Origin: Vibrio sp. S17_S38
Lineage (GTDB): Bacteria > Pseudomonadota > Gammaproteobacteria > Enterobacterales > Vibrionaceae
Direction of reading: 5' to 3'
Assembly: GCF_014694375.1 (NCBI RefSeq)
Contig: NZ_JAAUWW010000009.1
Location: 87,556-151,555 of the forward strand
Length of the DNA stretch: 64,000 nucleotides
Positions 55,506 through 63,913 of this stretch are shown here, piece by piece (the first letter of the stretch is position 1; each line of letters opens with the position of its first letter). The notes beneath the pieces were generated by a model. The model made no database searches. It saw nothing but the letters and a program-made list of their open reading frames with translations, and was not told where the DNA came from. Made by a program: the position numbers and the translations under genes.

Positions 55506-55856
55506 TTAACGTCCATCTATCGCTTTTTTTAGACCGCTTATTCTCGATTTGAGAAATTGAAGACTCTGTTGATATTGCATCGAGTTTTCGGCAAATATGG
55601 CTTGTTCATGCTGCAACTCAACGGTATTGCCATCTCTTGAACGCTGAGTTGGTATACGGTATTGACTTTGTGTCTCTATAGCTGGACGACTGCTTTCTTG
55701 AGATACCGAATTCATCACAGCATTAAAAGAAATATCTTTTGCTTTGTAATTAGGAGTATCAACATTGGCTATATTGGATGCAATGACCTCTGTCCTTTCA
55801 GTCCGATATTTCAGCATCATCGGTGTAACGCCCAATGCTTCATCTAAATTTATCAC
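55506..55856 (-). CDS. flgB: Flagellar proximal rod protein FlgB
   Basis: A 116-residue rod subunit with ERTEVIASNIANVDTPNYKAKDISF, the ANxDTPxYKA motif of FlgB, and NTVELQHEQAIFAENSMQYQQSLQFLKSRISGLKKAI at the end. GTG start at 55856 with GAGG upstream. It is the first gene of the flgB-to-fliG run; the divergent fliM operon begins 227 bases away. Confidence 0.93.
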   Translation of the reverse strand: MINLDEALGVTPMMLKYRTERTEVIASNIANVDTPNYKAKDISFNAVMNSVSQESSRPAIETQSQYRIPTQRSRDGNTVELQHEQAIFAENSMQYQQSLQFLKSRISGLKKAIDGR

Positions 55857-56013
55857 AAAAAAACCTCAACTACTTTCAAAAAAACATAAATTAATTACCA
55901 TAACTACATTTTTATAACTAAATTTTATTTCAATTATATGATACAGAATTAACTTTGCATTTTTAAATTTAAAAAAATCAATATTTTCATTTAATATGGT
56001 CATGTAGTGTGTC

Positions 56014-56074
56014 TATAATGCCAACTAAGTCACATTAATAATAAGAAAGTGACCAGCTTAACAATAAGAAAGTG
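56014..56074 (+). promoter_or_regulatory. Promoter region of fliM operon with direct repeats
   Basis: A TATAAT at 56014-56019 is a possible -10 for the fliM operon, with a poor -35. ATAAGAAAGTG occurs at 56041-56051 and again at 56064-56074, 23 bases apart, the second copy touching the fliM ribosome site (GGAG at 56074-56077). The repeats may bind a regulator. No sigma-54 sequence was seen in this flgB-fliM gap. Confidence 0.4.
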
Positions 56075-56083
56075 GAGTGACTT

Positions 56084-56836
56084 ATGCGTGACGTGGATTT
56101 AACGGAGCTTGGTGATACAAGACCAATAACAAAGAGGCTTTTAAGTGAGTTAGTCTTGAAGCAACTTCATCACCATCGTGCTAATTTCGCTCAGTTATAC
56201 ACGATTAATCAGGATGAGATACAGATCGAACCAACAGAGTGTGAATCCGTCCCAGAGTATAGCGTGACGATGACAGAATTAGGTATTGGCACTGTTCAAG
56301 TTCAAGTCAGCGTCGAGACATTAAATGTTTTATTTTCTAAATTTATGGGCTTTGATACTTTTATAAAATCAGAAATAATAACCCAATCACACATAAAGTT
56401 ATTCGATAAAATAATCATCACACTTATTGATTCATTAATGAGCAGTGAAGCTGAAAATGTCACTGATATACATGATTTCAAACCTCACTCAACGTCATCT
56501 TTTTCTTTGCAGTTTGGAGGCATTGATTGTCAGTTTAATATTTGCATGGATGAAAATTATAGTGACTATTTGTTGGATAAATTTGGCTATATAAAAGAGT
56601 TTTCATCCACTGAGATCCATAGATTAATTCAAAAAATAAATGTAGAAACATCAGTGGTGCTGTCGGAGAAACAGACACACCTACAAATGGTGAAAGACAT
56701 TCAAGTTGGCGATACTCTTTCATTTTCTAAAAAAGGGTGGGTTTCGTTTCAAGTTGAATCTGTTGAAATTAACAAAGCTAAAATTTCAACTAATGAAGAC
56801 CAAATTTTGTCACTCACACATTCCACTTCATATTAA
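56084..56836 (+). CDS. fliM: Short flagellar switch protein FliM (lateral)
   Basis: A 250-residue C-ring protein, well below the usual 320-360. It starts MRDVDLTELGDTRPITKRLLSELV, with no LSQDEIDALL-type CheY-binding peptide, and seems to have a compressed middle domain (residues 60-165) followed by a SpoA domain (about 185-245: QMVKDIQVGDTLSF). Position first in fliMNPQR-flhB and the SpoA end support FliM. Loss of the CheY peptide suggests a switch that does not answer to CheY, or does so through FliN. The ribosome site GGAG fixes the start. Confidence 0.85.
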   Translation: MRDVDLTELGDTRPITKRLLSELVLKQLHHHRANFAQLYTINQDEIQIEPTECESVPEYSVTMTELGIGTVQVQVSVETLNVLFSKFMGFDTFIKSEIITQSHIKLFDKIIITLIDSLMSSEAENVTDIHDFKPHSTSSFSLQFGGIDCQFNICMDENYSDYLLDKFGYIKEFSSTEIHRLIQKINVETSVVLSEKQTHLQMVKDIQVGDTLSFSKKGWVSFQVESVEINKAKISTNEDQILSLTHSTSY

Positions 56837-56849
56837 GGTTCACGAAAAC

Positions 56850-57290
56850 ATGGACACAGAAATCGAAAATAAAGAGTTGGACTCTGATCTTAATTTAGAT
56901 TCTTTAAACTCAGATTTTATAGAAGAATCAGATTTGATGAGCGACTTTGACTTAGAGACAGGCGATATTCAACTAGACAACTCACCATTAGATGAAGATA
57001 ACTTTGATCCAGATATGCTTGAACAACATTTAACAAGCCGCGACAGCACTACATCTTTAGGTCTGCTGAGCACCATTCCTGTGACAATGACGGTTGAGAT
57101 TAGTCAAAAACAATTACCCATTGAAGATCTAATGAACTTTGAACAAGGGCAAATTATTACCTTAGATAAAAGCCTAGGTGAACCTGTCGATCTTCGAGTA
57201 AATGGCGTGTTATTTGCTACAGGTCAAATTGTTGAATCGGATGGAAAATATGGCGTGAAGGTATTAAGCCTTGCAACCAATAATCTATAG
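56850..57290 (+). CDS. fliN: Flagellar switch protein FliN with acidic N-terminus
   Basis: A 146-residue C-ring protein. The C-terminal SpoA domain (about 72-146) has the usual layout: IPVTMTVEISQKQLPIEDLMNFEQGQIITLDKSLGEPVDLRVNGVLFATGQIV. The first 65 residues are strikingly rich in Asp, Glu and Leu (DSDLNLDSLNSDF, DFDLETGDIQLDN). The start is set at 56850, 13 bases after the fliM stop; the longer frame overlaps fliM. Confidence 0.92.
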   Translation: MDTEIENKELDSDLNLDSLNSDFIEESDLMSDFDLETGDIQLDNSPLDEDNFDPDMLEQHLTSRDSTTSLGLLSTIPVTMTVEISQKQLPIEDLMNFEQGQIITLDKSLGEPVDLRVNGVLFATGQIVESDGKYGVKVLSLATNNL

Positions 57291-57297
57291 GCCAACG

Positions 57298-58035
57298 ATG
57301 GTTAAGTTATTTCTTTTTCTATTGGCTATCTCTTTTCCAGCTTTCGCTATTGCTGATGACTCCTTGAGCATTTTATCTGTCAATACCACGCCTAGTGGCA
57401 GTGAATATTCCGTTAAGCTACAAATTCTCATCTTGATGACGGCACTCAGTTTTATTCCTGCCTTCATCATCATGTGCACATCGTTTACTCGAATTATTAT
57501 TGTTCTTTCTATTCTTCGACAGGCCATTGGTTTACAGCAGTCCCCCCCAAATCAAGTATTGGTTGGGTTAGCATTAATCTTTACTATCTTAATAATGCGC
57601 CCTGTTTGGACTGATATTTACGACAATGCCTACCAACCTTATGCCAACGGAGAAAAAACGCTACAAGAAGCCATGGCCATAGGTGAAAAACCACTACGCA
57701 AATATATGTTGAATCAAACCCAGACCAAAACTCTTGAACAAGTCACATCTATTGCCGGGCTTGATAAAGTTCAAGATTCAGAAATTCCATTCCTTGTTCT
57801 ATTACCAGCCTATGTATTAAGTGAATTAAAAGCGGCATTCCAAATTGGCTTGATGATTTATCTCCCTTTTATTGTTATCGATTTAGTCGTTGCATCAGTT
57901 TTAATGTCAATGGGGATGATGATGCTTTCTCCACTGATCGTGTCACTGCCATTTAAGCTGTTAATATTTGTTCTTGTTGATGGCTGGGGCATGCTAATGG
58001 GAAGCCTAGCACAAAGCTTTTGGGTGGGAACATAA
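57298..58035 (+). CDS. fliP: Flagellar export gate protein FliP
   Basis: A 245-residue gate subunit with a cleavable signal (LFLFLLAISFPAFAIA) and four membrane helices. Family motifs: LTALSFIPAF-type TALSFIPAFIIMCTSFTRIIIVLSILRQA, QSPPNQVLVGLALIFT, FLVLLPAYVLSELKAAFQIGLMIYLPFIVIDLVVASVLMSMGMMMLSP. No fliO gene precedes it. fliQ follows with no spacer. Confidence 0.96.
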   Translation: MVKLFLFLLAISFPAFAIADDSLSILSVNTTPSGSEYSVKLQILILMTALSFIPAFIIMCTSFTRIIIVLSILRQAIGLQQSPPNQVLVGLALIFTILIMRPVWTDIYDNAYQPYANGEKTLQEAMAIGEKPLRKYMLNQTQTKTLEQVTSIAGLDKVQDSEIPFLVLLPAYVLSELKAAFQIGLMIYLPFIVIDLVVASVLMSMGMMMLSPLIVSLPFKLLIFVLVDGWGMLMGSLAQSFWVGT

Positions 58036-58305
58036 ATGGGGCCAGATGCTGCTATTACCATTGTTGGGCAAGCAATTTATCTTGTTTTGATTATTGTTAC
58101 AGCTCTGATCGCCCCCAGTTTAATACTTGGTTTGTTAGTAGCAATTTTTCAAGCTGTTACCCAAATCAATGAACAAACTCTGAGTTTTCTCCCTAAGTTA
58201 TTAGCTACTTTGCTCACTATTATTGTCTTTGGTAATTGGATAATAATGGAGCTAACCACATTCTTTAATTTGGTCTTTGATGCGATACCCACGGTTACTC
58301 AATAA
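58036..58305 (+). CDS. fliQ: Flagellar export gate protein FliQ
   Basis: An 89-residue protein with two membrane helices; four copies wrap the FliP5FliR1 core. PSLILGLLVAIFQAVTQINEQTLSFLPKLLATL is the family signature (LxVGLLVxxFQAxTQIxExTLxFxPK). Its ATG directly follows the fliP stop codon and its stop directly precedes the fliR ATG, so the three genes are tightly coupled. Confidence 0.95.
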   Translation: MGPDAAITIVGQAIYLVLIIVTALIAPSLILGLLVAIFQAVTQINEQTLSFLPKLLATLLTIIVFGNWIIMELTTFFNLVFDAIPTVTQ

Positions 58306-59082
58306 ATGGAACTCTCATTTAGTGAAATCACGCAGTTTCTAGGCCATGTCTGGTGGCCATTTATGCGTTTTACCGGTTTTTTTATGGTCGCTCCAATATT
58401 CAGTGATAAAGCAATCCCCATGCAAGTTCGTGTAATGCTCGCTTTTATCCTAGGTTTAATTTGTTCATCATTATCGGGCCACGTCCCTGCTTTTAATCCC
58501 TTTTCTTTTACCACCATTTTATTCAGCGGTTATCAAATACTATTTGGTTGGATATTGGGTTATTGCGTCACCCTTTTTATGACTATTTTCACTATGGCAG
58601 GACAAGCACTATCGATGCAAATGGGGTTAGGCATGGCGATTATGAACGACCCTTCTAACGGGGTAAATGAAGCTATCGTCGCTAAAATATTTTCCATCAC
58701 GTCTATCTTTTTATTTTTGTCACTTGATGCCCACTTGGTTGTAATAAGTGTAATGGCTGATAGTTTTACGTTCTGGCCACTTAATAGCCCCATTCCAGTG
58801 GCTGGATTAGAGCATGTAGTAAAAATGGTTACATGGTTATTTTCAAGCTCCTTGATTATCTCTATTCCCGCGATGGTTGTTATGTTAATAAGCAATACTG
58901 TATTTGGGTTTATGACAAAAGCCGCTCCTCAGCTCAATATCTTTGCTCTCGGTTTTCCATTAACCATGTTGCTTGGAGTAGTAGCCCTCACAATATCAAT
59001 CAAAGGTATTGGCGATACCTATTTTAATTTAACCATGCAGTTAAAGGACCACCTTTATTACATAATGGGATTGTCATTATGA
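58306..59082 (+). CDS. fliR: Flagellar export gate protein FliR
   Basis: A 258-residue gate subunit with about six membrane helices, completing the FliPQR channel. It shows WPFMRFTGFFMVAPIFSDKAIPMQVRVMLAFIL and GQALSMQMGLGMAIMNDPSNG, both typical. It overlaps flhB by four bases (ATGA), so flhB is made by coupled translation. Confidence 0.94.
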   Translation: MELSFSEITQFLGHVWWPFMRFTGFFMVAPIFSDKAIPMQVRVMLAFILGLICSSLSGHVPAFNPFSFTTILFSGYQILFGWILGYCVTLFMTIFTMAGQALSMQMGLGMAIMNDPSNGVNEAIVAKIFSITSIFLFLSLDAHLVVISVMADSFTFWPLNSPIPVAGLEHVVKMVTWLFSSSLIISIPAMVVMLISNTVFGFMTKAAPQLNIFALGFPLTMLLGVVALTISIKGIGDTYFNLTMQLKDHLYYIMGLSL

Positions 59083-60194
59083 GTTCTGAAAAAACTGAAA
59101 ATGCCAGTATTCAAAAGCTTAATAAAGCCCGAAAAAAAGGGGATATCCCTAGAGCGAAAGAATTCATTACCGCCATTGCTTTAATATCATGCGTACTTTA
59201 TTACTCCATGATTATTCCCAGTATATTTGAAGCAATCAAAGATATGTTCATACAGGCTTATAGCTTTAATCGATCTCAGCTAGGGCAGCCAAAACTTCAA
59301 GTCGAACTAATTGGCCATGCTATGTACTTACTCATGAAGCTATTTGCCCCTCTACTATGTTTAAAATTCCTTGCAGTCATAGCCGGAAGTACAATATTGG
59401 GTGGATTCTCCGTCAATTTTTCCAAACTCGCACCGAAATTTAGCAAAATAAATCCTGGGGCTGGTATTAAACGTATTTTTTCAAAGAATACTCTTTTCGA
59501 ATTTTTAAAAAACGTCTTAAAAGTCAGTATATTTTTTGCAATCCTCTACTACACCATTATTGACAACATTGATGTCATTAGCCCTCTCGTTCGATCGACA
59601 TTAGATTCCGTAATGGTGGTATCAGGTCACATCATGGTGACACTAACGCTGATGCTTGTAGCGGTCATTGTCATCTTTGGCTTAATCGACTTACCCTACC
59701 AAAAGCTTCAATTTATGAAACAGATGAAAATGAGTAAGCAAGAACTAAAAGATGAATATAAGGAGTCAGAAGGCGATCCGCAAACAAAGGGAAGAATGAA
59801 ACAGATTCAGATGCAAATGTCTAAAAATGCAGCGACAAAAACCGTACCAACGGCGGATGTTATTTTAATGAACCCAACTCATTATGCGGTGGCATTAAAA
59901 TATGATTTAACTAAAGCTGAAGCGCCGTTTTTAGTGGCAAAAGGAGAGGATTCTGTTGCATTTTATATCAAAAATATTGCCGATAAAAACGACATTGAAG
60001 TGATCATTATTCCTGAATTAGCTCGCTCTATTTTCCATACAACTAAAATAAATCAAATGATACCCAGTCAACTCTATACTGCTGTTGCTCAAGTACTACA
60101 CTATGTCAATCAACTAAAATCATTCCGGAATGGTCATGGAATGAAGCCCAACACTCTCCCACGATTTACTATTCCTGAAAAATTAAAGTACTAA
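59079..60194 (+). CDS. flhB: Flagellar export switch protein FlhB
   Basis: A 371-residue export apparatus protein with four membrane helices and a cytoplasmic domain that self-cleaves between Asn265 and Pro266 in MNPTHYAVALKYD; the NPTH motif is intact, so the hook-to-filament switch by FliK is expected to work. MKQMKMSKQELKDEYKESEGDPQTKGRMKQIQ is the conserved linker. Full length. It ends the fliMNPQR-flhB operon; no clear terminator follows. Confidence 0.95.
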   Translation: MSSEKTENASIQKLNKARKKGDIPRAKEFITAIALISCVLYYSMIIPSIFEAIKDMFIQAYSFNRSQLGQPKLQVELIGHAMYLLMKLFAPLLCLKFLAVIAGSTILGGFSVNFSKLAPKFSKINPGAGIKRIFSKNTLFEFLKNVLKVSIFFAILYYTIIDNIDVISPLVRSTLDSVMVVSGHIMVTLTLMLVAVIVIFGLIDLPYQKLQFMKQMKMSKQELKDEYKESEGDPQTKGRMKQIQMQMSKNAATKTVPTADVILMNPTHYAVALKYDLTKAEAPFLVAKGEDSVAFYIKNIADKNDIEVIIIPELARSIFHTTKINQMIPSQLYTAVAQVLHYVNQLKSFRNGHGMKPNTLPRFTIPEKLKY

Positions 60195-60245
60195 TTAAAT
60201 GTAAAACTTTCTATGTATTGGGGGTCTATTTCGAATAAGAGAATT

Positions 60246-61208
60246 CTAATTAATGAGGGTATTGGAATAAACAGTATGTAATGCTTTCAACCCAATAAAT
60301 ACATCGGTAGCATCACCATAAATGAAGTTCACATTTAACTTATTCGTATATTCATGTTCTTCCATTGCTCTAACTGAACTGCCATGAATGACTACCGGTA
60401 ACAAAAGAAAAACATCAGAAAAAGAAACAGGCTTAGTGATAATAGAGAGTTGAAAAGGCTGGCCAGATTCTAATTTAAGACGAGTATCATGAATAAATGA
60501 CTGATAATTACCTTGAGAATACAGAGCTTGTAAGTTTGTTTCCCCAACATCAGATAACGCGATAATCACATTTTTTTCAGCCAGTAAAAAAGCCGAGATC
60601 CACTGAGTCAAGTACAAGCCTGATTGAACATATTCATAATCAGTTAATGGATAAGCATTCAAAGCTTGTTGAGCTTTGATGATTTGTTGATATCGAGAAA
60701 GCAACCTTTCGATGCCCTGCTCGCTCGAGATAGATCGTACATCACAATATTTAGGAAATATTGGAATGGGCTTTACTGAGTTTAAAATATACTCTCGACC
60801 TTGTTCAATCAATTCAATCGAATAGGTACTGATATTCATTATCCCATTTAGATCTGTATCATTTAAAATCCGGATATTAATATGAACATGCATTAATACT
60901 TGCTTAGCATCCATCAAGGTTTCTTCAAGCTTCTTCCAGTCTTGTGCCTTATATGTATCTACATCACTGAAAAAGTCAGGTTCAGTCACTAAATCAACTT
61001 CACTATTTGGCGAATGCTTCAAAACTGTTGTCAGAACATGAAAAAATCGCTCGACCTTATCATCATTAATGTTGTGTTGCTTGCCTCGTTCACCAGAAAA
61101 AAATGAATGAATATCAAAGATGCCATTATTCTTTGAAATAGGTTCAACCAGTCTGAGTTTATGGCTTGGATTTTGATACAAATCGAGCGGTTCAACTTTA
61201 CTATTCAT
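60246..61208 (-). CDS. Unknown 320-residue protein convergent with flhB
   Basis: I do not recognise it. The reading frame is intact and looks soluble, with no signal peptide or clear membrane helix; a mildly hydrophobic stretch (VFLLLPVVIHGSS) lies near residue 270. Segments such as NSEVDLVTEPDFFSD, YVQSGLYLTQWISAFLLAEKNVIIALSDVGETNLQAL and NVNFIYGDATDVFIGLKALHTVYS suggest an alpha/beta fold. It is 51 bases from the flhB stop, facing it. It may belong to the flagellar locus, taking the place of missing regulators, or to the accessory region beyond. Confidence 0.65.
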   Translation of the reverse strand: MNSKVEPLDLYQNPSHKLRLVEPISKNNGIFDIHSFFSGERGKQHNINDDKVERFFHVLTTVLKHSPNSEVDLVTEPDFFSDVDTYKAQDWKKLEETLMDAKQVLMHVHINIRILNDTDLNGIMNISTYSIELIEQGREYILNSVKPIPIFPKYCDVRSISSEQGIERLLSRYQQIIKAQQALNAYPLTDYEYVQSGLYLTQWISAFLLAEKNVIIALSDVGETNLQALYSQGNYQSFIHDTRLKLESGQPFQLSIITKPVSFSDVFLLLPVVIHGSSVRAMEEHEYTNKLNVNFIYGDATDVFIGLKALHTVYSNTLIN

Positions 61209-61856
61209 AATTACCTAATTAACACAAATGTCACAACTGGACTTAATTACCAGCAAATACACTACATATTAGCATCATAGTATTACTAAAAAGATGTCGA
61301 ATAAACCTAAAACTTAGTAAATTCCATAGTTTTAAATTAATCAGCGTAAAAGTGTGATCGACAAGTTATTTTCGCGAAAGAAATAAGCTTAATAGATGAA
61401 AAGTAATGGCATTTTAATAAGTAGATTTATGAAAAATTAGTGACACTATGTTTTCTATGCTACACCACTAAACCTTCCAGTAATCAGCATATAACATGAA
61501 ATCCTTACCATAGATGTCATTCAGTAGATTATTCTCAATCACTTTTGTTTACATATGTTAGAACTAGATTGAATTGTATTTTAATTGGAAAGTTGTAAAA
61601 TATATGTAACCAAAGGGATAATTATTTGTTCTCAACTCATCAATGAACCGTATAAATATCAAGATTAAAATTATAGATTTAAGAATAAAGTAAAGGTCTA
61701 TAAAAAGTAGCATAGGACATTTAATCCTTTTCATTACCATAACAATTGAAATGTCATAAAAAGTAATAATTCATTTCATATTAGTAGTAATGGAAAGTTA
61801 AAACTCGATTTAACTTGAAGTATGTGAATGATAAATTGATTATGGGAGCATAAATT
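61209..61856. other. 648-base AT-rich gap before hns, no gene seen
   Basis: No convincing gene, RNA or strong promoter was found. The DNA is very AT-rich with many short A and T runs, which would suit binding by H-NS itself. The only clear signal is the hns ribosome site (GGGAG at 61844-61848). A small RNA cannot be excluded. Confidence 0.5.
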
Positions 61857-62276
61857 ATGACTACAATCGTTGATGTGAAGACCATTCTTTTAGATACCCG
61901 CCGCTTACGTGGGTATGCTCGCCATGAAATGACAGTTAACGAACTTAAAGCTGCGTATGAACGATTAGGCCACATCCTTTCAGAGCGTATAAAAGAAGAA
62001 GATGAATTGGCCAAAGCAGCCAAGCAACATGAAGAAAATGTAAAAGAAGTGGCTAAAATATTACTCGATAAAGGTGTCGGACTAGACGAAGTCATGGCCG
62101 CAATGCAATCACCAGATGTAAAATACTCTGGTGATTCTGAAAAACCTAAACGAGTCCCTAAATATGAATATTTTGTTAATGGTAAGCGTAAAACTTGGAC
62201 AGGACAAGGGCGTATGCCATCTGTAATACAAAATGAATTAGACAAAGGCATCAAGCTAGACTCTTTTAAAGTCTAA
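61857..62276 (+). CDS. hns: H-NS family nucleoid protein
   Basis: A 139-residue DNA-binding silencer. The N-terminal coiled coil for oligomer formation (residues about 1-65: ILLDTRRLRGYARHEMTVNELKAAYERL), a linker, and the C-terminal domain with the AT-hook-like WTGQGRMPSVI (Met for the usual Thr in QGRTP) are intact. GGGAG precedes the ATG at 61857, and a terminator follows. It lies by AT-rich accessory DNA, so it may be a second H-NS paralogue rather than the main one; that cannot be told here. Confidence 0.9.
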   Translation: MTTIVDVKTILLDTRRLRGYARHEMTVNELKAAYERLGHILSERIKEEDELAKAAKQHEENVKEVAKILLDKGVGLDEVMAAMQSPDVKYSGDSEKPKRVPKYEYFVNGKRKTWTGQGRMPSVIQNELDKGIKLDSFKV

Positions 62277-62300
62277 CTATTATTCACTTACTGCTTTTTT

Positions 62301-62327
62301 AAATGCTCGCCTTACGCGAGCATTTTT
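62301..62327 (+). terminator. Intrinsic terminator after hns
   Basis: Stem AATGCTCGC with GCGAGCATT (62302-62323) around CTTAC, followed by TTTTG. It ends the hns transcript 25 bases past the stop codon. Confidence 0.85.
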
Positions 62328-62537
62328 GTAAGTATTTTCTGAAAAATTCGCAGAAAATCTAATTTCTTACCTTCAACGTCAACAATTAACTACATTTATC
62401 TAAAATTAAGACCTATTATTAATATTGATGCAAATATAGTTCTTATGCTAGGTATACAATTTTAGATTCAGATCACTCCAGTCTATTTTTTTATCGCTCG
62501 TTAACCCCATAATATAAGCACTTATTGTGTGGTTAAA

Positions 62538-62546
62538 TGTTATAAT
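62538..62546 (+). promoter_or_regulatory. Extended -10 promoter candidate for the winged-helix-like gene
   Basis: TGTTATAAT carries a TGn extension before a consensus TATAAT, about 55 bases upstream of the GTG at 62602. No good -35 is seen. The rest of the 325-base gap after hns (62277-62601) holds only the hns terminator. Confidence 0.45.
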
Positions 62547-62601
62547 GCCAATACCTGAACTAGTACTCTATCGCTATTCATATGATTGTTAGGATATATA
62601 C

Positions 62602-62949
62602 GTGTTTTTACAGAAATTATTAGCGTATTGCATAAAAGAAAAGATCAGCATAAATATGGTGGTCATGATCGATGCGGTAGGTATCAATGGACTCACCTAT
62701 ATTCAACTTTGTGAACGTTATAACATGGAGTTCACACCTAAAAATGTGGCAAAATTATGTGACATTATCGGCCGAACGCCCGAATATTTTATCCGAACAT
62801 CAAAAGCTGATTTTTTAAAAGAGAAAGGTATTATTTGGGATGCCAACATTTCAAAAAAACCACCTACTTTCGTATACTTATCAGAAAGTGGTATCGATCT
62901 CTACACCAAGATACAAAATGTAATTGAAGAAAATAAAGGTAAAAATTAG
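62602..62949 (+). CDS. Small winged-helix-like protein, unknown role
   Basis: A 115-residue protein with no family I can name. The end has a MarR-like wing and helix: KPPTFVYLSESGIDLYTKIQ, similar to the usual xxVYLTxxGxxLxxxI, and FLKEKGIIWDANIS before it could be a wing lead-in. The segment GINGLTYIQLCERYNMEFTPKNVAKLCDIIG could be the helix-turn-helix. GTG start at 62602 with AGGA about eight bases upstream. It may be a regulator tied to the flanking accessory genes. Confidence 0.6.
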   Translation: MFLQKLLAYCIKEKISINMVVMIDAVGINGLTYIQLCERYNMEFTPKNVAKLCDIIGRTPEYFIRTSKADFLKEKGIIWDANISKKPPTFVYLSESGIDLYTKIQNVIEENKGKN

Positions 62950-63151
62950 CTTACAACCTTCCTAAATACTCTAAATAAATAAGAAGTTACGTAAAAACTT
63001 ATTAATTACATCAATATTGACATAATTAATATTTATCAGAAAAACAAATGCGCTACACTTCACTATTCTCACGAAAAATGTTGGCAAATTAATGTGTTAC
63101 CGTTCAAAAACACTCATGCCATATACTTTAAGGTAAGTGGAGCTTTTTTAT

Positions 63152-63913
63152 ATGGCTGTCTTTCAATCTAGTCCATTTTTGCGGCTAAAACTTCTTCATT
63201 GCAGCATCATTTTTATTCTTGTTTTTAGTCTTGGGATAGCGGCACTGACAATTCAGTCTGCATATAATTACCGTACTAACACGCTAGATCGTATGCAACT
63301 AGCTATCAATGTACTTGATGGGCAGATTGAACGAGCGCAGTCTGCCGTTAATACATTACTGAATACTGCGACAGATAATTGCTCTGAATCCTTGCCAAAA
63401 ATTTTATCTGTATTAGTAGAAAAACCCAGCATTCAAACTATTAGCATAGTTAAAGATAATCAGACAATTTGCTCATCTTACCCTCAACTTATTGGCAATA
63501 AAATTACATCTTCTGATTTGACTGACATTAGCTTATTTTCTTCTCGCTACGTAGCCCCTGGCAGAACTATCATTATAGTTAAAGGACAGAATGATAAAAT
63601 AAGCATCACCGCAACTTTGCATGGCTTTAATTTTTTAGGTGTCATTAGCCTACTGGAAGAAAAAACACCGTTTCATGTTTATACAAAACAAGGCTGGATA
63701 AACAATAACGGAATACTCACTACCGAAATAAATCACGATACATTGCGCCTAAGTTCTTCTCAGTTTCCATTTTCCATTAGTACCAATATTAATTATTCTA
63801 CTTTTACGATAGATAATATCTATGCTAACCCTTTACTCGTAATACTGTTAGCACTCGGAGCATTAATATCCTCTTTTTATTATTTCATCTATCAAGATGT
63901 CAACACCAGTTGA
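63152..63913 (+). CDS. CSS-motif sensor half of a truncated EAL-type phosphodiesterase
   Basis: A 253-residue remnant. Two membrane helices (LHCSIIFILVFSLGIAAL, and LLVILLALGALISSFYYFIY near the end) flank a periplasmic domain with the CSS motif in NQTICSSYPQLIG, where a paired cysteine lies earlier (DNCSESL). In intact family members a cytoplasmic EAL domain that cleaves c-di-GMP follows; here the frame stops right after the second helix. The stop codon TGA is made by the first bases of what appears to be an insertion sequence. ATG at 63152, GGAG nine bases upstream. Confidence 0.8.
   Translation: MAVFQSSPFLRLKLLHCSIIFILVFSLGIAALTIQSAYNYRTNTLDRMQLAINVLDGQIERAQSAVNTLLNTATDNCSESLPKILSVLVEKPSIQTISIVKDNQTICSSYPQLIGNKITSSDLTDISLFSSRYVAPGRTIIIVKGQNDKISITATLHGFNFLGVISLLEEKTPFHVYTKQGWINNNGILTTEINHDTLRLSSSQFPFSISTNINYSTFTIDNIYANPLLVILLALGALISSFYYFIYQDVNTS

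Noticed and set aside
55857..56083. Sigma-54 promoters for flgB or fliM
   Set aside because: No GG-N10-GC pair occurs on either strand in the gap.
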